A stretch of 64,000 nucleotides of DNA from Chionoecetes opilio (taxonomy: Eukaryota > Arthropoda > Malacostraca > Decapoda > Majidae): contig JACEEZ010012893.1 of NCBI GenBank assembly GCA_016584305.1, positions 279,147 through 343,146 on the forward strand, read 5' to 3'. Made by a program: the position numbers and the translations under genes. The notes under the pieces were generated by a model. That model worked only from the letters and a program-made list of their open reading frames with translations. It ran no database searches and was not told the origin of the DNA. Positions 9,934-21,866 of the stretch are shown one piece after another. How positions within the stretch are numbered: the first letter of the stretch is position 1; every line of letters begins with the position of its first letter.

Positions 9934-11599
9934 ACAGAGATTATCAGAGATCCGATCTCTTTAGTGTGGTGGTGGGTGGGGTCGGTCCAAGTGGTCTGGT
10001 GTGAGGTGCACATGCAAGAGAGATGTACCTAGAAGGGGTTCAAGAGGATCGCAGTGCCTGGTGGCACTTACGCATGTATGGCGGTTGCCTAGTAGTCACC
10101 AGTGAATGGAAGATAAGAAGGTGCATGGTTTGAGCATGGACGGGCGCGTCAGAAGCTAGAAAGTGTAAACAATGACCATGTTGTGTGCATTAATTCTTTT
10201 CAGGTACTCTACGGGCTGTGCAAGAGGAAGAAGAGAGAAGGTAAAGTATAAAAAAAAGGTCGACGATACCTACTCTCTACCCGAAGGTGTCTAAAATCTG
10301 GTTGTTGAGGGACAGTCAGGATTAGGTAGAGTCCTTAGACAAGCAGGAGTTTCGGTGACTGTGGAGACGAAGGATGCGTATGGAATCGCTGTGTTTTTTC
10401 CCAGGGAAAGGATTAGGTTATGTTAGTGATAAGATGAGTTTTTGAGTGCATGCCGACCAAGGCGAACAAACCTATCGTCTTGCCGTGGGATTGCGGGAGG
10501 GAACGACGTTGAGTGTACGAAGGAGTGAGGATTGTGGCGTAAGGCGTTTCAATGGAGTCTTGTAATAGTAAGATTACAGGGATAGAAGGTGGGGTCCCTT
10601 GGTGTGTGGTGTCCTACCAAGACGCTTTGTTAACGACTTGTGGTAGGCTCTCCGGACGTCGGTATTTACCAAAGGAGCGCGATACGATTAGTTAAGAGAA
10701 CGTGTTTATCATAGCTGGACAGAGAAAATGGCCCTTTTAGTCACAACTGGCTGGCGGATTCCATAATGTCGTGGGGGGACTATCACAAACCGCGCGTAGG
10801 AGGCTTAAGGAGTTGGGTTCACCGAGTTCCTAGCGCGAATACTATGATAACGGCTCCGCGACTATGATAAAGACTTTCCAAGCTGTTAACTGAGGGCCCG
10901 ACAGACATCACTAAAACAGCCTCAGTGAAGAAATATTCGGCTGACAACACATAGGTATGTGTTAGTGAGCTGAGCTGATGCACAGCTGATTAGAAATGCC
11001 CGAGTAGACTCGTGTGAGGGCATATTGTGTGCCTACACCCACCTTAAGTACAAACACTTTTAGGTCAAAACATCGCCATCTGGCAACTCTGTTTCGTGTT
11101 TACCACAGATATCTGCTCCAGCGAGTACGCATCTATAATTGGGGCCCCCCCTTTATTTTCGGGAATGAATTACTACATTTAACATCTCCTGTGTCCCTGC
11201 CTTAAACATGTTCTACTTAACATTTAAGGGAAGAAGTGTCAACGCACCCATCAAACGTGGTCAAAGGATAAAATTTAACTGTTATATAACCATTTTATTA
11301 AGAACAATTGACGCTACTCTTTAGCAGAACTCTTATGATAAAACACTTTGTGGCGTATCCACTTCGTATCTACTACGGTAGATTATCACATCAGTGGCTT
11401 ATGATAAATTGGCGTATGATAAGAATGTATCATAGTGCCAACAGAGTTATGATAAATATTTGTCATAGCTACTGATTAAGTTTTGGTAATTACGGCCCTA
11501 CTAACAGGCCCTACATATAGGTAATGCCTGTAGGGGAGCAGAAAGTCCCGAGTTCAAATCACCATAGACCAAGGAGCAACTGTCAAATCCCATCACGGA
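9934..11599. other. Non-coding DNA with a cluster of TATGATAA motifs
   Basis: I recognise no gene. The octamer TATGATAA, or its complement, recurs near 10845, 10861, 11333, 11400, 11414 and 11449, with further ATCATAG/GTCATAG partners. Everything else looks like unique or strongly decayed repeat sequence. Confidence 0.4.
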
Positions 11600-12145
11600 A
11601 TGGCTGGGAAGAAACCCAACAATGTTAGCGAGAGGGCCTGTTATCGCCGCCGACCTGCGTGGCGACGTAGGAAACACACAGTGGGCAGCTTGAGCCTGAC
11701 TGAGGAGCCGAACATGCACAGAAAATGGGAGCGTCCACCTAAGACCACTGGTGTCACTATAAAAAGCCACCGCACCACCACGGGGGAAAAAGAAAGACCG
11801 AACATGAATGGACGCTCGGCTGACGCCTACAGGCGCTATAGGCTCCAGACACAAGGAAAAAGAATGTATAGTTACGAAGACATATCAAGGAGCAACGGGA
11901 ACCAGGGGGTGGTCTGTGTGAGACAGAATAGTGGGCTAATTGCAAGATTAGACAACAGACGTTTTCATGTACACAAGATGTGGCACACCAGTAGGGCGCC
12001 TAGATTTGAGCAGTACAAGGGTTTACCTACCTTACGGGGATTGTGGAGGAAGAACTACAATGTCAGAGCGCGGACCAATGACGGCAATGAGGTAAAATGT
12101 AAACAATACATCGACCTACTCCAGTCCACTGTGGTAGTGGGCTAA
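11600..12145 (+). CDS. Unrecognised ORF, 181 codons, Arg/Lys-rich
   Basis: This is the longest intact non-repetitive frame in the first 15 kb. The product is strongly basic (many RR, RK and KR pairs in the first 90 residues) and has no signal peptide, membrane segment or zinc-binding pattern I can see. It overlaps two shorter minus-strand frames, which weakens the case for coding. It ends about 230 bases before the LINE at 12372 begins. It may be a transposon accessory protein or a chance frame. Confidence 0.25.
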   Translation: MAGKKPNNVSERACYRRRPAWRRRKHTVGSLSLTEEPNMHRKWERPPKTTGVTIKSHRTTTGEKERPNMNGRSADAYRRYRLQTQGKRMYSYEDISRSNGNQGVVCVRQNSGLIARLDNRRFHVHKMWHTSRAPRFEQYKGLPTLRGLWRKNYNVRARTNDGNEVKCKQYIDLLQSTVVVG

Positions 12146-12371
12146 CTGGAAAGATCGGAACATCAAACGATGTTCGGGGCTGACAGCAATGGCTCTCTGA
12201 GATTATCGGGCCACGAGAGCCGGGGCGTGCGGGTCAGTAAGGGGCAAAAGCGCAACAGCCAGAGCACACGGGGCGTACCGTGATGTCAGCGATACTGGTA
12301 TACAGGAGAACTGTCCAGAGAGGTGAGTGGGTCCAATCGTCCGGGGATTCATGAGGGAGGGCCAGGTGGGG

Positions 12372-15187
12372 AGGGTCAATATAGATGGTTGGAGGCAAAA
12401 CAGGATCAGAAAAAGGGAGTGTGTAAGGGGTGATGTAACGAAGGAAGGATTGGGATGTGGGAAAGGTGATAAAAGGTAGAAGGTATGGCAGAGGTGTTGA
12501 AGAGAAGGATAGTGGGTGAGAAAAAGTGAAGAAATAAGACTTAGTACTCATATACATTCCGCCTAAGACAGAGTCCGTGGGGGAGAGGAAGAGTATGGAG
12601 ACATGATAAGAGACACAAGCAAAATGTGTTTAAGAATCGATGGAAAATAGGTGAGAACAATTTTGGAAGGGGAGATTTGTACAACTGCAAAGAAAGTTGC
12701 TGGGAAGAATAGTATACTGATAGGAGGAAAGACTCAATACCAAAAATGATAAAAACAAAAACTACCAAGGGGCTGGTATGTGGTGATTTGGTAATGCATA
12801 CCATTGCATGACTCCGTGGGATTAGCAGAGAACGACACTATTTCAGGAGGTTAGCGGGAAGAACCATTCAGACTAGACCTACAATTGACGAAAGAACTGG
12901 AGTAATTAGTGAAAAGTAAATTATCAGTGCCGCACTTGGAAAAGGTGTACCATGTACTTATTGAATTTGAAATAAATGATGCAAAAAAAGAGGGGAGGAT
13001 AGAGAAAACTGCAAGAAAGAAATACAATTAATGGAAAGCAAGACTTTGAGCAAAGATTAAAAACATTTTTCGGAGAGACAGACTGGATCATTTCCATGCA
13101 GCCAGGAGTACCAAAAAAAATTGGATATTCATTCCGAATTTACACCAAGGAATAAAGAATTATGTTACATGATAGTTATACAGAGAAAAGAAAAAAATGC
13201 ATGGTTACGCAGAAAATGTGATGTAGCAGACTAGAAAGAGAAAAAACAGCGGAATAGTTGGAGGAAGAAGGAGGTATCAACCTATGGGAGAATACCAAAA
13301 CAACTAGAAAATTGAATATGATAAGAGTACGAAGAGAAACACGAAGTAACTATGAGAGGAATATAATAGTAAAACTGTAAGAACGAACCGAAACTTTTCT
13401 ATAGATATATTAATGAAAAAATGAAAAAAGGAAAAATAGATAATCTGAAGGTAGAAGGCAAGGTGTAGCGAAGATGCATTAACAACAGGCCCGAGGTGAT
13501 GAATGAAGTGCTTACCAGACTGTATTTTACAAGAGAAAGTGAATTTAAACGAAAAATATATAGCAAAAGAAATAATAATGGAAGAACGATAAAGTAAGAC
13601 GTAATAAAGTAAAAAGGCTTACTGTAAGTCCAAGATATGAGAAAAGCCTACCCGGGTCCAAGATGGGAGTGTCTAACTGGAAGTGAAAATAGTGCATTAA
13701 CCAAACTAGCATGAAGTTACATAGTGTAATTGAGAGTTCACTCAAAGAGATCAGAGTCCCGCTGATTGGAAAAGAGCCATATTGTTGCCATTCACAAAGG
13801 AGGAGACAAAGAAGAACACTAATTACAGGCCAGTGTATCATTAACAAGTGTAGTGGTAACAATGTGTGAAAAAATTGTGAAGGACAGATTGGTTGAATAT
13901 TTGGAAGAGACAAACACCTTTGCAGGTGCCAGTTTGGATTTTAGAGGAGGAATGTCATGTACAGACGAATTTATTAAGCCTTTTACTCGAGGTGATCGAT
14001 GTGACACAGGGAAAAGAGTAGGGGGTGGGTCGATTGCATAATACTTGGACCTAAAGAAGGCATTTGACAAGGTACCTCATAGGACTGCTCCTGGAATGCT
14101 AGACCATGTAGGAGGATTGGAAGCGGTGGTTTGCTGAGTGGATGGAAGACTTTTTGAGACAACATAGAGATGAGAACGTAAATAAAGATCAAAAATCGAA
14201 TGGTGCAGTGGTGATAAGTGGAGTTCCTCAAGATCATCATTGGCGCCCGTGATGTTCTTGTCTATTAAATGTATGACAAAGTAGGAAACAGTTTATATGA
14301 TTTTATATTCGCTCTGGATTGATGCTAAATTTGACATAAGAAAGTAGAAGTAAAGAGACTGTGAGGTTACAAAGATCTATATAAGATTTCAGGATGAGGA
14401 TCAACATGGGAGATGGAGCTTAATGCTAAAAGTGTACGAGTGATGGAAGTGGCGCGTAGCAGAAAGAGACAGAGGAAAGTATTCGATGGGACTGAATGGA
14501 TATCAAAACAGAAGGTCGACAAAGATCTGGGAGTATGGATTACAGGAATATTTGTCATCTGAGAACGCACATAAACAGATCACAGGAGTATCATTCATTG
14601 CTGAGGATATAAGGAATGGCATTCAAATATCGGATGAGGTATGATTAAGAAATTGATACATCTTTGAATTCGACCAAGGATTGGAATATGGCGGCAAGTG
14701 ATTTGGTCACCACATAAAAAGAAGGATATAAGGAAATTGAGAGAATACAAAGAGCAGCTACAAAAATGGCTCCAAACCTGAGAGATTTAGCCATATCGAA
14801 GAAAGACTTTCATGACTAAAAACTCCCACTCTTGAGAAAAGGAAGAGAAGGGGAGATTTTATAGCAATGTATCATACCCATATGATACAATGTATCATAT
14901 CAGACCCATCAATGGGTCTTGAAAAAATTGACTCAGAGAAGATCTGTTTGTGTGGGACGATTAGAGTACATAGGTCATAAAGAAATGGAAAAGGACAACA
15001 TGCAAAGGGATATAAAAAAAATACAGCTTCCCGTATGAAGCATACGAAGCCTGGAACAACCTTGATGCAGAAGTGATAATGCCAAGGAGAGTATTCAGGA
15101 CTTCAAAGGCAAGCTGTATAATAGTAGATTTGGAGACTGAGGGACAGTACGAGAATGGCTCTTTTTCCTGGATGTTACAACTAGGGA
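12372..15187 (+). pseudogene. CR1/L2-type LINE, copy 1 (endonuclease and reverse transcriptase relic)
   Basis: It is colinear with the copy at 50096-52784. Pieces of the reverse transcriptase are readable: YLDLKKAFDKVPHR at about 14042-14083 carries the first catalytic Asp region, and GFPS/GVPQ-like and IQRAATKM-like segments follow in the usual order. The FADD box is degraded (TTCGCTCTGGATTGAT near 14310). Frequent single-base insertions break the frame everywhere, so no product is possible as written. The 3' end runs into CA repeats, as in copy 2, which suggests a microsatellite-type LINE tail. Confidence 0.75.
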
Positions 15188-15484
15188 AACAAACAAACAA
15201 ACACACACACACACATCCACACACCCCACACACACACACACAACACACAGCACACACACACACACACACACACCACGACACACCACAAGTGCACACACAC
15301 ACTTACAACTATTAAACAAACAAACACTCACACACCACACACGCACGACACGCACGCAATACGCACAGCACTCACACTCCTCACGCACGAACAGCACTGC
15401 ACGCACAGCGTATCTCACGCACAAACTACACCCAAATAAACCCCAAGCGACACACTACCACACCACAACACACACACACATTTA
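15188..15484. repeat. CA-rich microsatellite at the LINE 3' end
   Basis: An imperfect (CA)n/(CACACGCA)n tract begins with AAACAAACAAAC and directly follows the LINE end. All frames through it are artefacts of the repeat. Confidence 0.85.
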
Positions 15485-16900
15485 TTTAGTATGAGTACAC
15501 TGAAGTGAAGACAGTTGGTAGATATTCTGAAGATTTCAAGGCCGTGGGCACGAGAAGCAAGTCATGTCGCTACGTTACATATACGCAACCGCCAGCCCTT
15601 GGTTTGAAAATTGAAGAAGCGAGAAAGTAATATGAATAGAAAGGGAATGTTCTCATTGGCCTAAGAAACCGTGGTTTAGTGAGAACAGAAGATGAGGTCC
15701 AAGGATGAGATGCGTATGATGATCACAGATTGGAAGCTAGTTTAAGCCGATAATGTTGTCAGAAGTTAATATGAAGGAGTTTTTGAGGAAGTATCAAGAC
15801 ATCTAGGGTTGTAACAATGAGCGTGGTCCGACCTGGGAAATTCATGGTCCTCCCCAGATAGGGACTCCAGGATTATTTATTCTTTTCATATTTAATAATT
15901 TTGAGTGAAGAGAGTGTAAGAATGTAAGTCCATGTATGCAGAGCGAGTAGTAAGAGGAGTGGCCTGTAGAGGGCACCTGTCAAGCCTGTTTTTTCCTTGT
16001 GTAAACTGAAGACACTGAGGATAGGGTCAGAGAGGACAATTGGAGTGTCAAAAGATGAATCTGCAGCACCCTACTTTTCCTGCCTTCCTCCCCATTAAGT
16101 ACCTTGGTCCCCGTAGCATTTCACCTGGTGTGTAGTTGACTACCTATACATAACATTTACATACAGTATAGTTCCCAAACTTAAAATCCATCAACGAAAT
16201 CATGCTTACGCAATTGCAGGATATGCAGTTTATGGAAGTGCCCTGCACTGGGACTGAAAAAATCCATGATACTTAAACAGCATCGTTAAACACTCAGATT
16301 CGTTCATGGGGCTATTTTTCAAGTAAGGGAAGCTTGTCTTTCCTAAAAGCTTCAAAGTGAAGGAAGTGTTTATCTAGAGCTCCTGGGAGGTGCTCATCAG
16401 GGAATGTTCAATTTGATTGGATATATGAAAAGAAAACAGGATAGGATTATTACAAAGAATCTATCAATCAGAATGTAAAGAAGAGTTACTAAGAAGACTT
16501 TGAAAGAATGGCAAGGTAGCATTTGGAAAACATTAGATAATATAAAGTATCCACAGAGGAGGAGGACCATAAGAATGTGGTAGATGTATAAAATGATGAT
16601 GCTTTATAAATTGGGAGCACATAGTTTTAGGGTATTTGAGAGTGTGGCAGTGCTAAGGAGAGTGAGACTTGAGTCTGTAAATGATAAAGTATATCGAAAG
16701 GAGTGAGTGGAGACCTGCCATGATCACCTTGAGAAAGTTTTAAGGAATGTGTAAGAACAAATAAATAGATGGTTTCCACCCTTTATCCTCATACCTTAGC
16801 TGCCTTATGCTTAATGCAGAAAATATATACTAATGCATTCTAATTTTCCATGTCTGAAATAAGTTAAAGAGTGTATAAGAAAAATATTAGTCATATATCA
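15485..16900. other. Non-coding DNA, nothing recognised
   Basis: Mostly AT-rich with no open frame above background. If 16913-17192 is a real terminal exon, part of this stretch would be its upstream intron, but I could not identify an upstream exon. Confidence 0.4.
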
Positions 16901-16912
16901 TTTTTTTTTCAG

Positions 16913-17192
16913 ATACAATTTTCTCCCTGCGATCAGATTACCAGGTTTTGGCATGGCCCCAATCCTGCCCAATGCTTCAGGCACTGCAGAAGTCTGGCTC
17001 AAGGCCCTCGGAGCACCCCCTCAGGTCCATCTGGTCTATCTCGAGGCAAGACCCTGCCATGAGAAAGGACCTCAGGACTGGCAAAAGGATCTCAATTCAC
17101 ACTGGTATAAGAAAGAACCATGCCTTTCAAAAAAGTGCTATAAATTATTCTACCCAAAAAGTTTTGGCAACTCAATCTATGGATCTTTCTGA
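16913..17192 (+). CDS. Possible terminal exon of a host gene
   Basis: A good splice acceptor (nine T, then CAG, ending at 16912) is followed at once by an open frame: one leftover base, then 92 codons, then TGA at 17190-17192. The product includes MAPILPNASGTAEVWLKALG, HLVYLEARPCHEKGPQDWQ and KKEPCLSKKCYKLFYPKSFG. Its composition is protein-like and not repetitive. An AATAAA follows at 17388-17393, about 200 bases downstream, as expected for a 3' UTR. I do not recognise the protein. Two other frames are also open here, so coding is not proven. Confidence 0.4.
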
Positions 17193-17387
17193 ATTCTCTA
17201 GATTTCATTTAAGTGCACTGAAAATTTAATTTTGTGTAGATATTCTGACATTTGTGAAATAATTAATTTCTCAATTGTTTTCACAGATGTTTTTTTACTC
17301 AAAGAATTTCTTAAATTATTTGAACTTTTAAGGGCTCAGTATTATTAATTTTATGTTCTATTTTTTTTTGTTTTATTAGATTTGTTA

Positions 17388-17393
17388 AATAAA
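17388..17393 (+). promoter_or_regulatory. Candidate polyadenylation signal AATAAA
   Basis: The hexamer lies about 200 bases after the stop of the candidate exon at 16913-17192, in AT-rich sequence where chance hexamers are frequent. Confidence 0.3.
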
Positions 17394-18219
17394 AATTGTT
17401 TTTAATTATTTTAAGTCTATATACTTGGTCATTGATTTTACATTTAGTAGTGATCTACATTACATATTTGCTGTTCACTTTATAGCGGGATTTTCACATA
17501 GCATTTAGTTTTAAAATATCCTTAAGCTTGCAGTGGGAATCAGTCACCACCATTTAATATATTATCATCGAACAGTATTTCTATGTAGTTGTCAAGTGTC
17601 ACTTTGAAAACATGGACTAAGTCTTGCAGTACAAATCATGAGCATTGAGACTGAAGTTCTTGATACGCTACTTACTATATTTTGGAAAATATTGTTTCTG
17701 GCTAGTACTCCTATGCCCTCCCACATGCAGTATGTAAATAATAGGAGACACGGCTACTAAAAATATAAAAAAACTTATTCTGGAGTGTGCATATACAGTA
17801 AACCCTTGCAAACTCTGACTAACCAGGCCTTCCTTTGTGAACTGACCTAGGCCAGTCTTCTTCTTTTTTATTTATAGATAGCCTGAATAAATTATTGCAT
17901 TGAAAAAATTTATTCCATATTAGTGATAAATCAGACTTAGGTATAACATAGTTGAGTATTTGAAATCTCCAGTCTGCTTGAGAGGAAAGTCAGTGATCCT
18001 ATCTTTTAGATAGGAACTCGTATTTTTTGTTTTCTTTTCAAGGCATTTCAGTGCCATTTCTACCTTGGTTTGTCTATCTTGTTTAGGCCCCCAATGAAGG
18101 TGATACTCAGTGCTTAGCAAAATGTGGGTTGCTGAGTGTGAAGAACCTGTTATTTGCTCGTCAGCAAATGCTCAGTGCTAGGCAAGCCATGAGCGACAAA
18201 CTGTCTTGGAAGACCTACC
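17394..18219. other. AT-rich non-coding DNA, nothing recognised
   Basis: No repeat ends, tRNA-like blocks or convincing frames were seen. Confidence 0.4.
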
Positions 18220-18390
18220 TTTACTAAAACGCATCCCTATTTCTGCCCTTCTTACTAATGCAATAGTTAACTATTACTTTCAACTATTTCATCCCTTTCA
18301 CTAGCTAACTCTGGAACTATCTTTCTGATTATATTTTTCCACCTTCCTACAACTTAAATTCTTTCAAAGAGGATGTCAAGACCTACCCTA
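18220..18390 (+). pseudogene. Jockey-like LINE 3' fragment
   Basis: The stretch with TTCATCCCTTTCACTAGC and CTCTGGAACTATCTTTCTG, then a Leu/Phe-rich end and CAAAGAGGATGTCAAGA, corresponds to the 3' end of the LINE at 4740-4890. It is short, diverged and without a poly-A tail. Confidence 0.6.
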
Positions 18391-18404
18391 CTAATTTGGC
18401 CAAT

Positions 18405-19335
18405 CACAATTGGAATTCTTTTACTGTTTCCTGACTGCCGTTTGGCAATCAGGTACCATTCCTCCTGAACTGGAAAAAGGGATTGGTTGTCCCTATCTGG
18501 AAAGGGAAAGGGAAAGGGACCGCAGGAACTGCAACAATTACCGTGGTATTACACTGATCAGCGTCCAGGCAAGGTGTTTGGGCCCATCTATTGCTGACAC
18601 AGATTTACAGTCATCTGCTGAAGCTTCAGAGACCTCAGCAGTCGGGTTTACCCCCTGGTAAGTCCCCAACGGAAACCCTATCCTAGCCTTCGTGTCCTGG
18701 TGGAAGCCGACGTCATTTCGAAGGGGGTGCTTGCAGCCTATGTTTGATTTTCAAAAGGGTTTGACTCAGTGCATCAGAGTCACTCTGGGATCTCTGCAAC
18801 CTTGCATGATTCCTGCAAAGACTATTAGTCTGATGACTGGCTTGCCACTCTAGGGCTGAGAGTGCTGTGAAGTGTGGGGGAGGGGTATCCACTTTTCTCC
18901 TGTGAATACAGGGGTGAGGCAAGGGTGCGTCCCTTTCCCCATCACTTTTCAACCTTGTATGGACTAGGTATTGGGCAAGGTTGTAGATCAAAGTGATTGT
19001 GGAGCAAACCATCGGCAACACCAAGATCACAAATCTTGTTTTTGCCGGGTGATGCAGTAATCTTTGCTGGGTTTCTGATTGCTTGGGAGGTCCGGGTGAT
19101 GGCTCTTTGAGGCGCTGCAGAGGAAGCAAACCTTTGGGACTTGAAGGGCTCCTGGCTCAAGACCAAGGTCCCGGTGTTTTTGGGGGCTTACTAGATGAAA
19201 CAGTACAGTCCTTTCATGCATGCGGCAGGACATTGAGATCTTGGAAAGTTTTACATACCTTGGTACGCAGTCCCTTAATGACGGGGGGTCACGTCCCGAA
19301 GTCTTACGGTGTGGATTGGCATAGTCACACATATA
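18405..19335 (+). pseudogene. LINE reverse transcriptase relic (second LINE type)
   Basis: The reverse transcriptase domain is readable in order. It starts FLTAVWQSGTIPPELEKG, then NCNNYRGITLISV (about 18525-18565), FDSVHQ at 18760-18777 (first catalytic Asp) and VNTGVRQGCV at 18902-18931. The FADD box is damaged, with VFAG followed by a stop at about 19038. It then continues WLKTKVPVFGGLLDETVQ and ends near a VLRCGLA-type motif, where it meets TA repeats. Frame breaks at each step make it dead. It is a different family from the LINEs at 4.3, 12.4 and 49 kb. The same 3' piece recurs at 21188-21335 and, inverted, at 21484-21640. Confidence 0.75.
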
Positions 19336-19499
19336 TATATACTACCGCAAAGCCGCCCTCTGGGCGGACCTTTTTGGCTAGCTCCTGCGGAGGGCTAAAT
19401 TTGGGGGGCCTTGGCCCACCATCTGTGTTTTGGTGGCCGGCCCACCAAACACAGACTCTCCAGATAGCCCCTTCTAACTTTCCTGAAATCATGGGTGTA

Positions 19500-20060
19500 A
19501 AAAATTATGTATTAATGCCAACCCATTCACATACCCAAACCCCAACACCACCTTCACATCCCCCCCAACCCATTCACATCACCCCCCCCCCATTCACATC
19601 AACCCCCAACCCATTCACTCACCCATTACCCATCACCCCCACCCATTCCACTCACCCATTAAACCCCTACCCACACACCCATTCACTCACCCATTACCCA
19701 TCACTCCCCACCCATTCCCTCACCCATACCCCTCACCCCCACCCATTCACTCCCCATTACCCATCACCCCACCCATTCACTCACCCATTACCCATCAACC
19801 CCACACCATTCACTCACCCCAATTTACCCATCACCCCCCCATTCTCCCCCCACCCATCACCCCCCACCTATTCCTCCCCTCACCCATCACCCCCCCCCCA
19901 TTCACTTCCCCATTACCCCCACCCTTTCCCCCATCACCCCCCCCATTACCCATCACCACCCCCCATTCACTCACCCATTACCCATCACCCCCAAAATTTC
20001 CTCTCAATTTTCCCCCCCACTTTTTTCCTTCACAACCCTAAACCCCCCCCTTACTCAAAA
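19500..20060 (+). repeat. CCCATTCAC/CCCATTACCC low-complexity array
   Basis: Imperfect tandem copies of CCCATTCACTCACCCATTAC-like units, roughly 25-35 bp each, fill the stretch and decay into C- and T-runs at the right. The 348-codon frame through it is not a gene; it is LINE sequence read into the array. Confidence 0.75.
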
Positions 20061-20310
20061 ATAAAAAAAAAAAAATATCATAATCACCCCCATAAGTTGT
20101 TTCCTTCCTTTAACTCCAAACTTTTTTAATTCTCGCCAAGGGGGCACATAACAAAAAAAAAAAAACAACACTCATAAGTGCTAAAACCTTTCCCTTAATT
20201 AAAATTATATAGGGGTTATAATATAAAAAAAAAAAAAAATAAAAAAATATATATATATATATATAATAATATATATATATTTTATATATATATATATATA
20301 TAAAAATAAT

Positions 20311-21084
20311 GATTAAACCCTTATATAATATATTTTTTATTATTTTTTTTTTTTTCTTCGGTTGGCCCCTTGTATTAGACCGCTTATCGCCGCTTAAATT
20401 GTCAACTCAACATTATTTATTATTTTCTCATTTTATTTTGGAATGCTTGGGTTTTAAGGGGGTTTTGATGTATCACATATTAAGGATATAATATTATAAG
20501 GAAGGCCTGTGTTGCTAGTGATTTAGTGGTAGAAGGTGTGTATTGTTTTAAAACAGTGACTATTAGTGTTATGGCGTGGCCGCTGCTACGTCTCCCTGTC
20601 ACCTCAACACCCTAAATCACCCTTATCTAAGGTGACACGCAGTGCTACACTGACCTAAATAGTGACACGTGCATAGAACTGCACTTCTCAACCATATAAT
20701 ATATATAATAATGAGAATTAGTCATGATAATAAGCAATACCTTTAGAAGCCACAGCTGAATCTGGCTCGTCGTAATTTGTTTACCTTTCACTAGAGCTTG
20801 AGCTTGACTAGCTACACGGTCTGGTTGTGTTTGTGATTATTTCTCATTTATTTCACGTGTAGGAGCGGACCAAATTCAGCATGTAGTGCCAGTCACTGTT
20901 TACCTCCCAACATAGCTACACAGTCTGGTTGTGTTTGTAATTATTTCTCATTTATTTCACAATTTTTTCCGTTTTTTTTTCCTATATTTTTCCATCCTTG
21001 GGAAAATACCCTCGCTATAACGGACAATCGGCTATAACGGACTCCTCCTCCCCCCCGTTAGTCCGTTATATCGAGGTTTGACTG
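20311..21084 (-). mobile_element. Tigger-type MITE, inverted copy
   Basis: Read on the minus strand it begins CAGTCAAACCTCGATATAAC at 21084 and matches the MITE at 21867-22649 over nearly its whole length, including GACCGCTTATCGCCGCTT near 20380. The far end is degraded into TA repeats. It has TATA flanks and no coding capacity. Confidence 0.75.
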
Positions 21085-21116
21085 TATATATGTGTGTGAC
21101 TATGCCAATCCACACC

Positions 21117-21164
<48 letters not shown>

Positions 21165-21187
21165 ATATAATATTATATATATATATA

Positions 21188-21442
21188 TATATGAAGATGA
21201 AACAGTACAGTCTGTTCATGCATGCAGCGAGGACATTGAGATCTTGGAAAGTTTTACATACCTTTGGTAGCTCAGTCCTTAATGACGGGGTCACGCCAAG
21301 AAGTCTTACGGTGTGGATTGGCATAGTTCACACATATATATATATATATATATTATATTTATATATATATATATATTATATATATATTAATATATTATAT
21401 ATATATATATATATAATTGTATATATATATATATATAGTATA

Positions 21443-21475
<33 letters not shown>

Positions 21476-21640
21476 TGTGAACTTGCCAATCCACACCGTA
21501 AGACTTCTTGACGTGACCCACCGTCATTAAGGACTGAGCTACCAAGGTATGTAAAACTTTCCAAGATCTCAATGTCCTCGCCGCATGCATGAACAGACTG
21601 TACTGTTTCATCTAGTAAGCCTCCAAACACCTGGACCTGT
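21188..21640. repeat. Inverted LINE 3' fragments around a TA microsatellite
   Basis: The plus-strand piece 21188-21335 and the minus-strand piece 21484-21640 are the same LINE 3' end (CATGCAGCGAGGACATTGAG, TTACGGTGTGGATTGGCA) facing each other across about 140 bp of TA repeats. Together they form a potential hairpin with arms of about 150 bp. A short third piece (CCAATCCACACCGTA) is at about 21101-21117. Confidence 0.75.
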
Positions 21641-21866
21641 CAATGCACAAACTGGGACGATACCTTATTTAGAATGCATTATGGGCATTGATAAGGGCTA
21701 AAGGTTCACATCTTCACGACTCAACGGCGACCAGTCACGACTTGCTGAGTCATGCTGTGTCGGCGCCGGTCGTCATGTGGGTCGGCGTCAGGCCCAGACT
21801 GTCGCTATCGTGTCGTGGGAGTCGTGAAGCGGCGCGCGGGGGGTGCCGACTGTGTGGTGCATGCTA

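Noticed and set aside
14961..15424. Cys/Val-rich frames on the minus strand
   Set aside because: They are the CA microsatellite translated; the same holds for the minus frame at 60909-61169 and the GT tract at 28908-29376.
19083..20129. 348-codon plus-strand frame
   Set aside because: It begins in decayed LINE reverse transcriptase and continues through the CCCATTCAC array as His/Pro/Thr-rich repeat.
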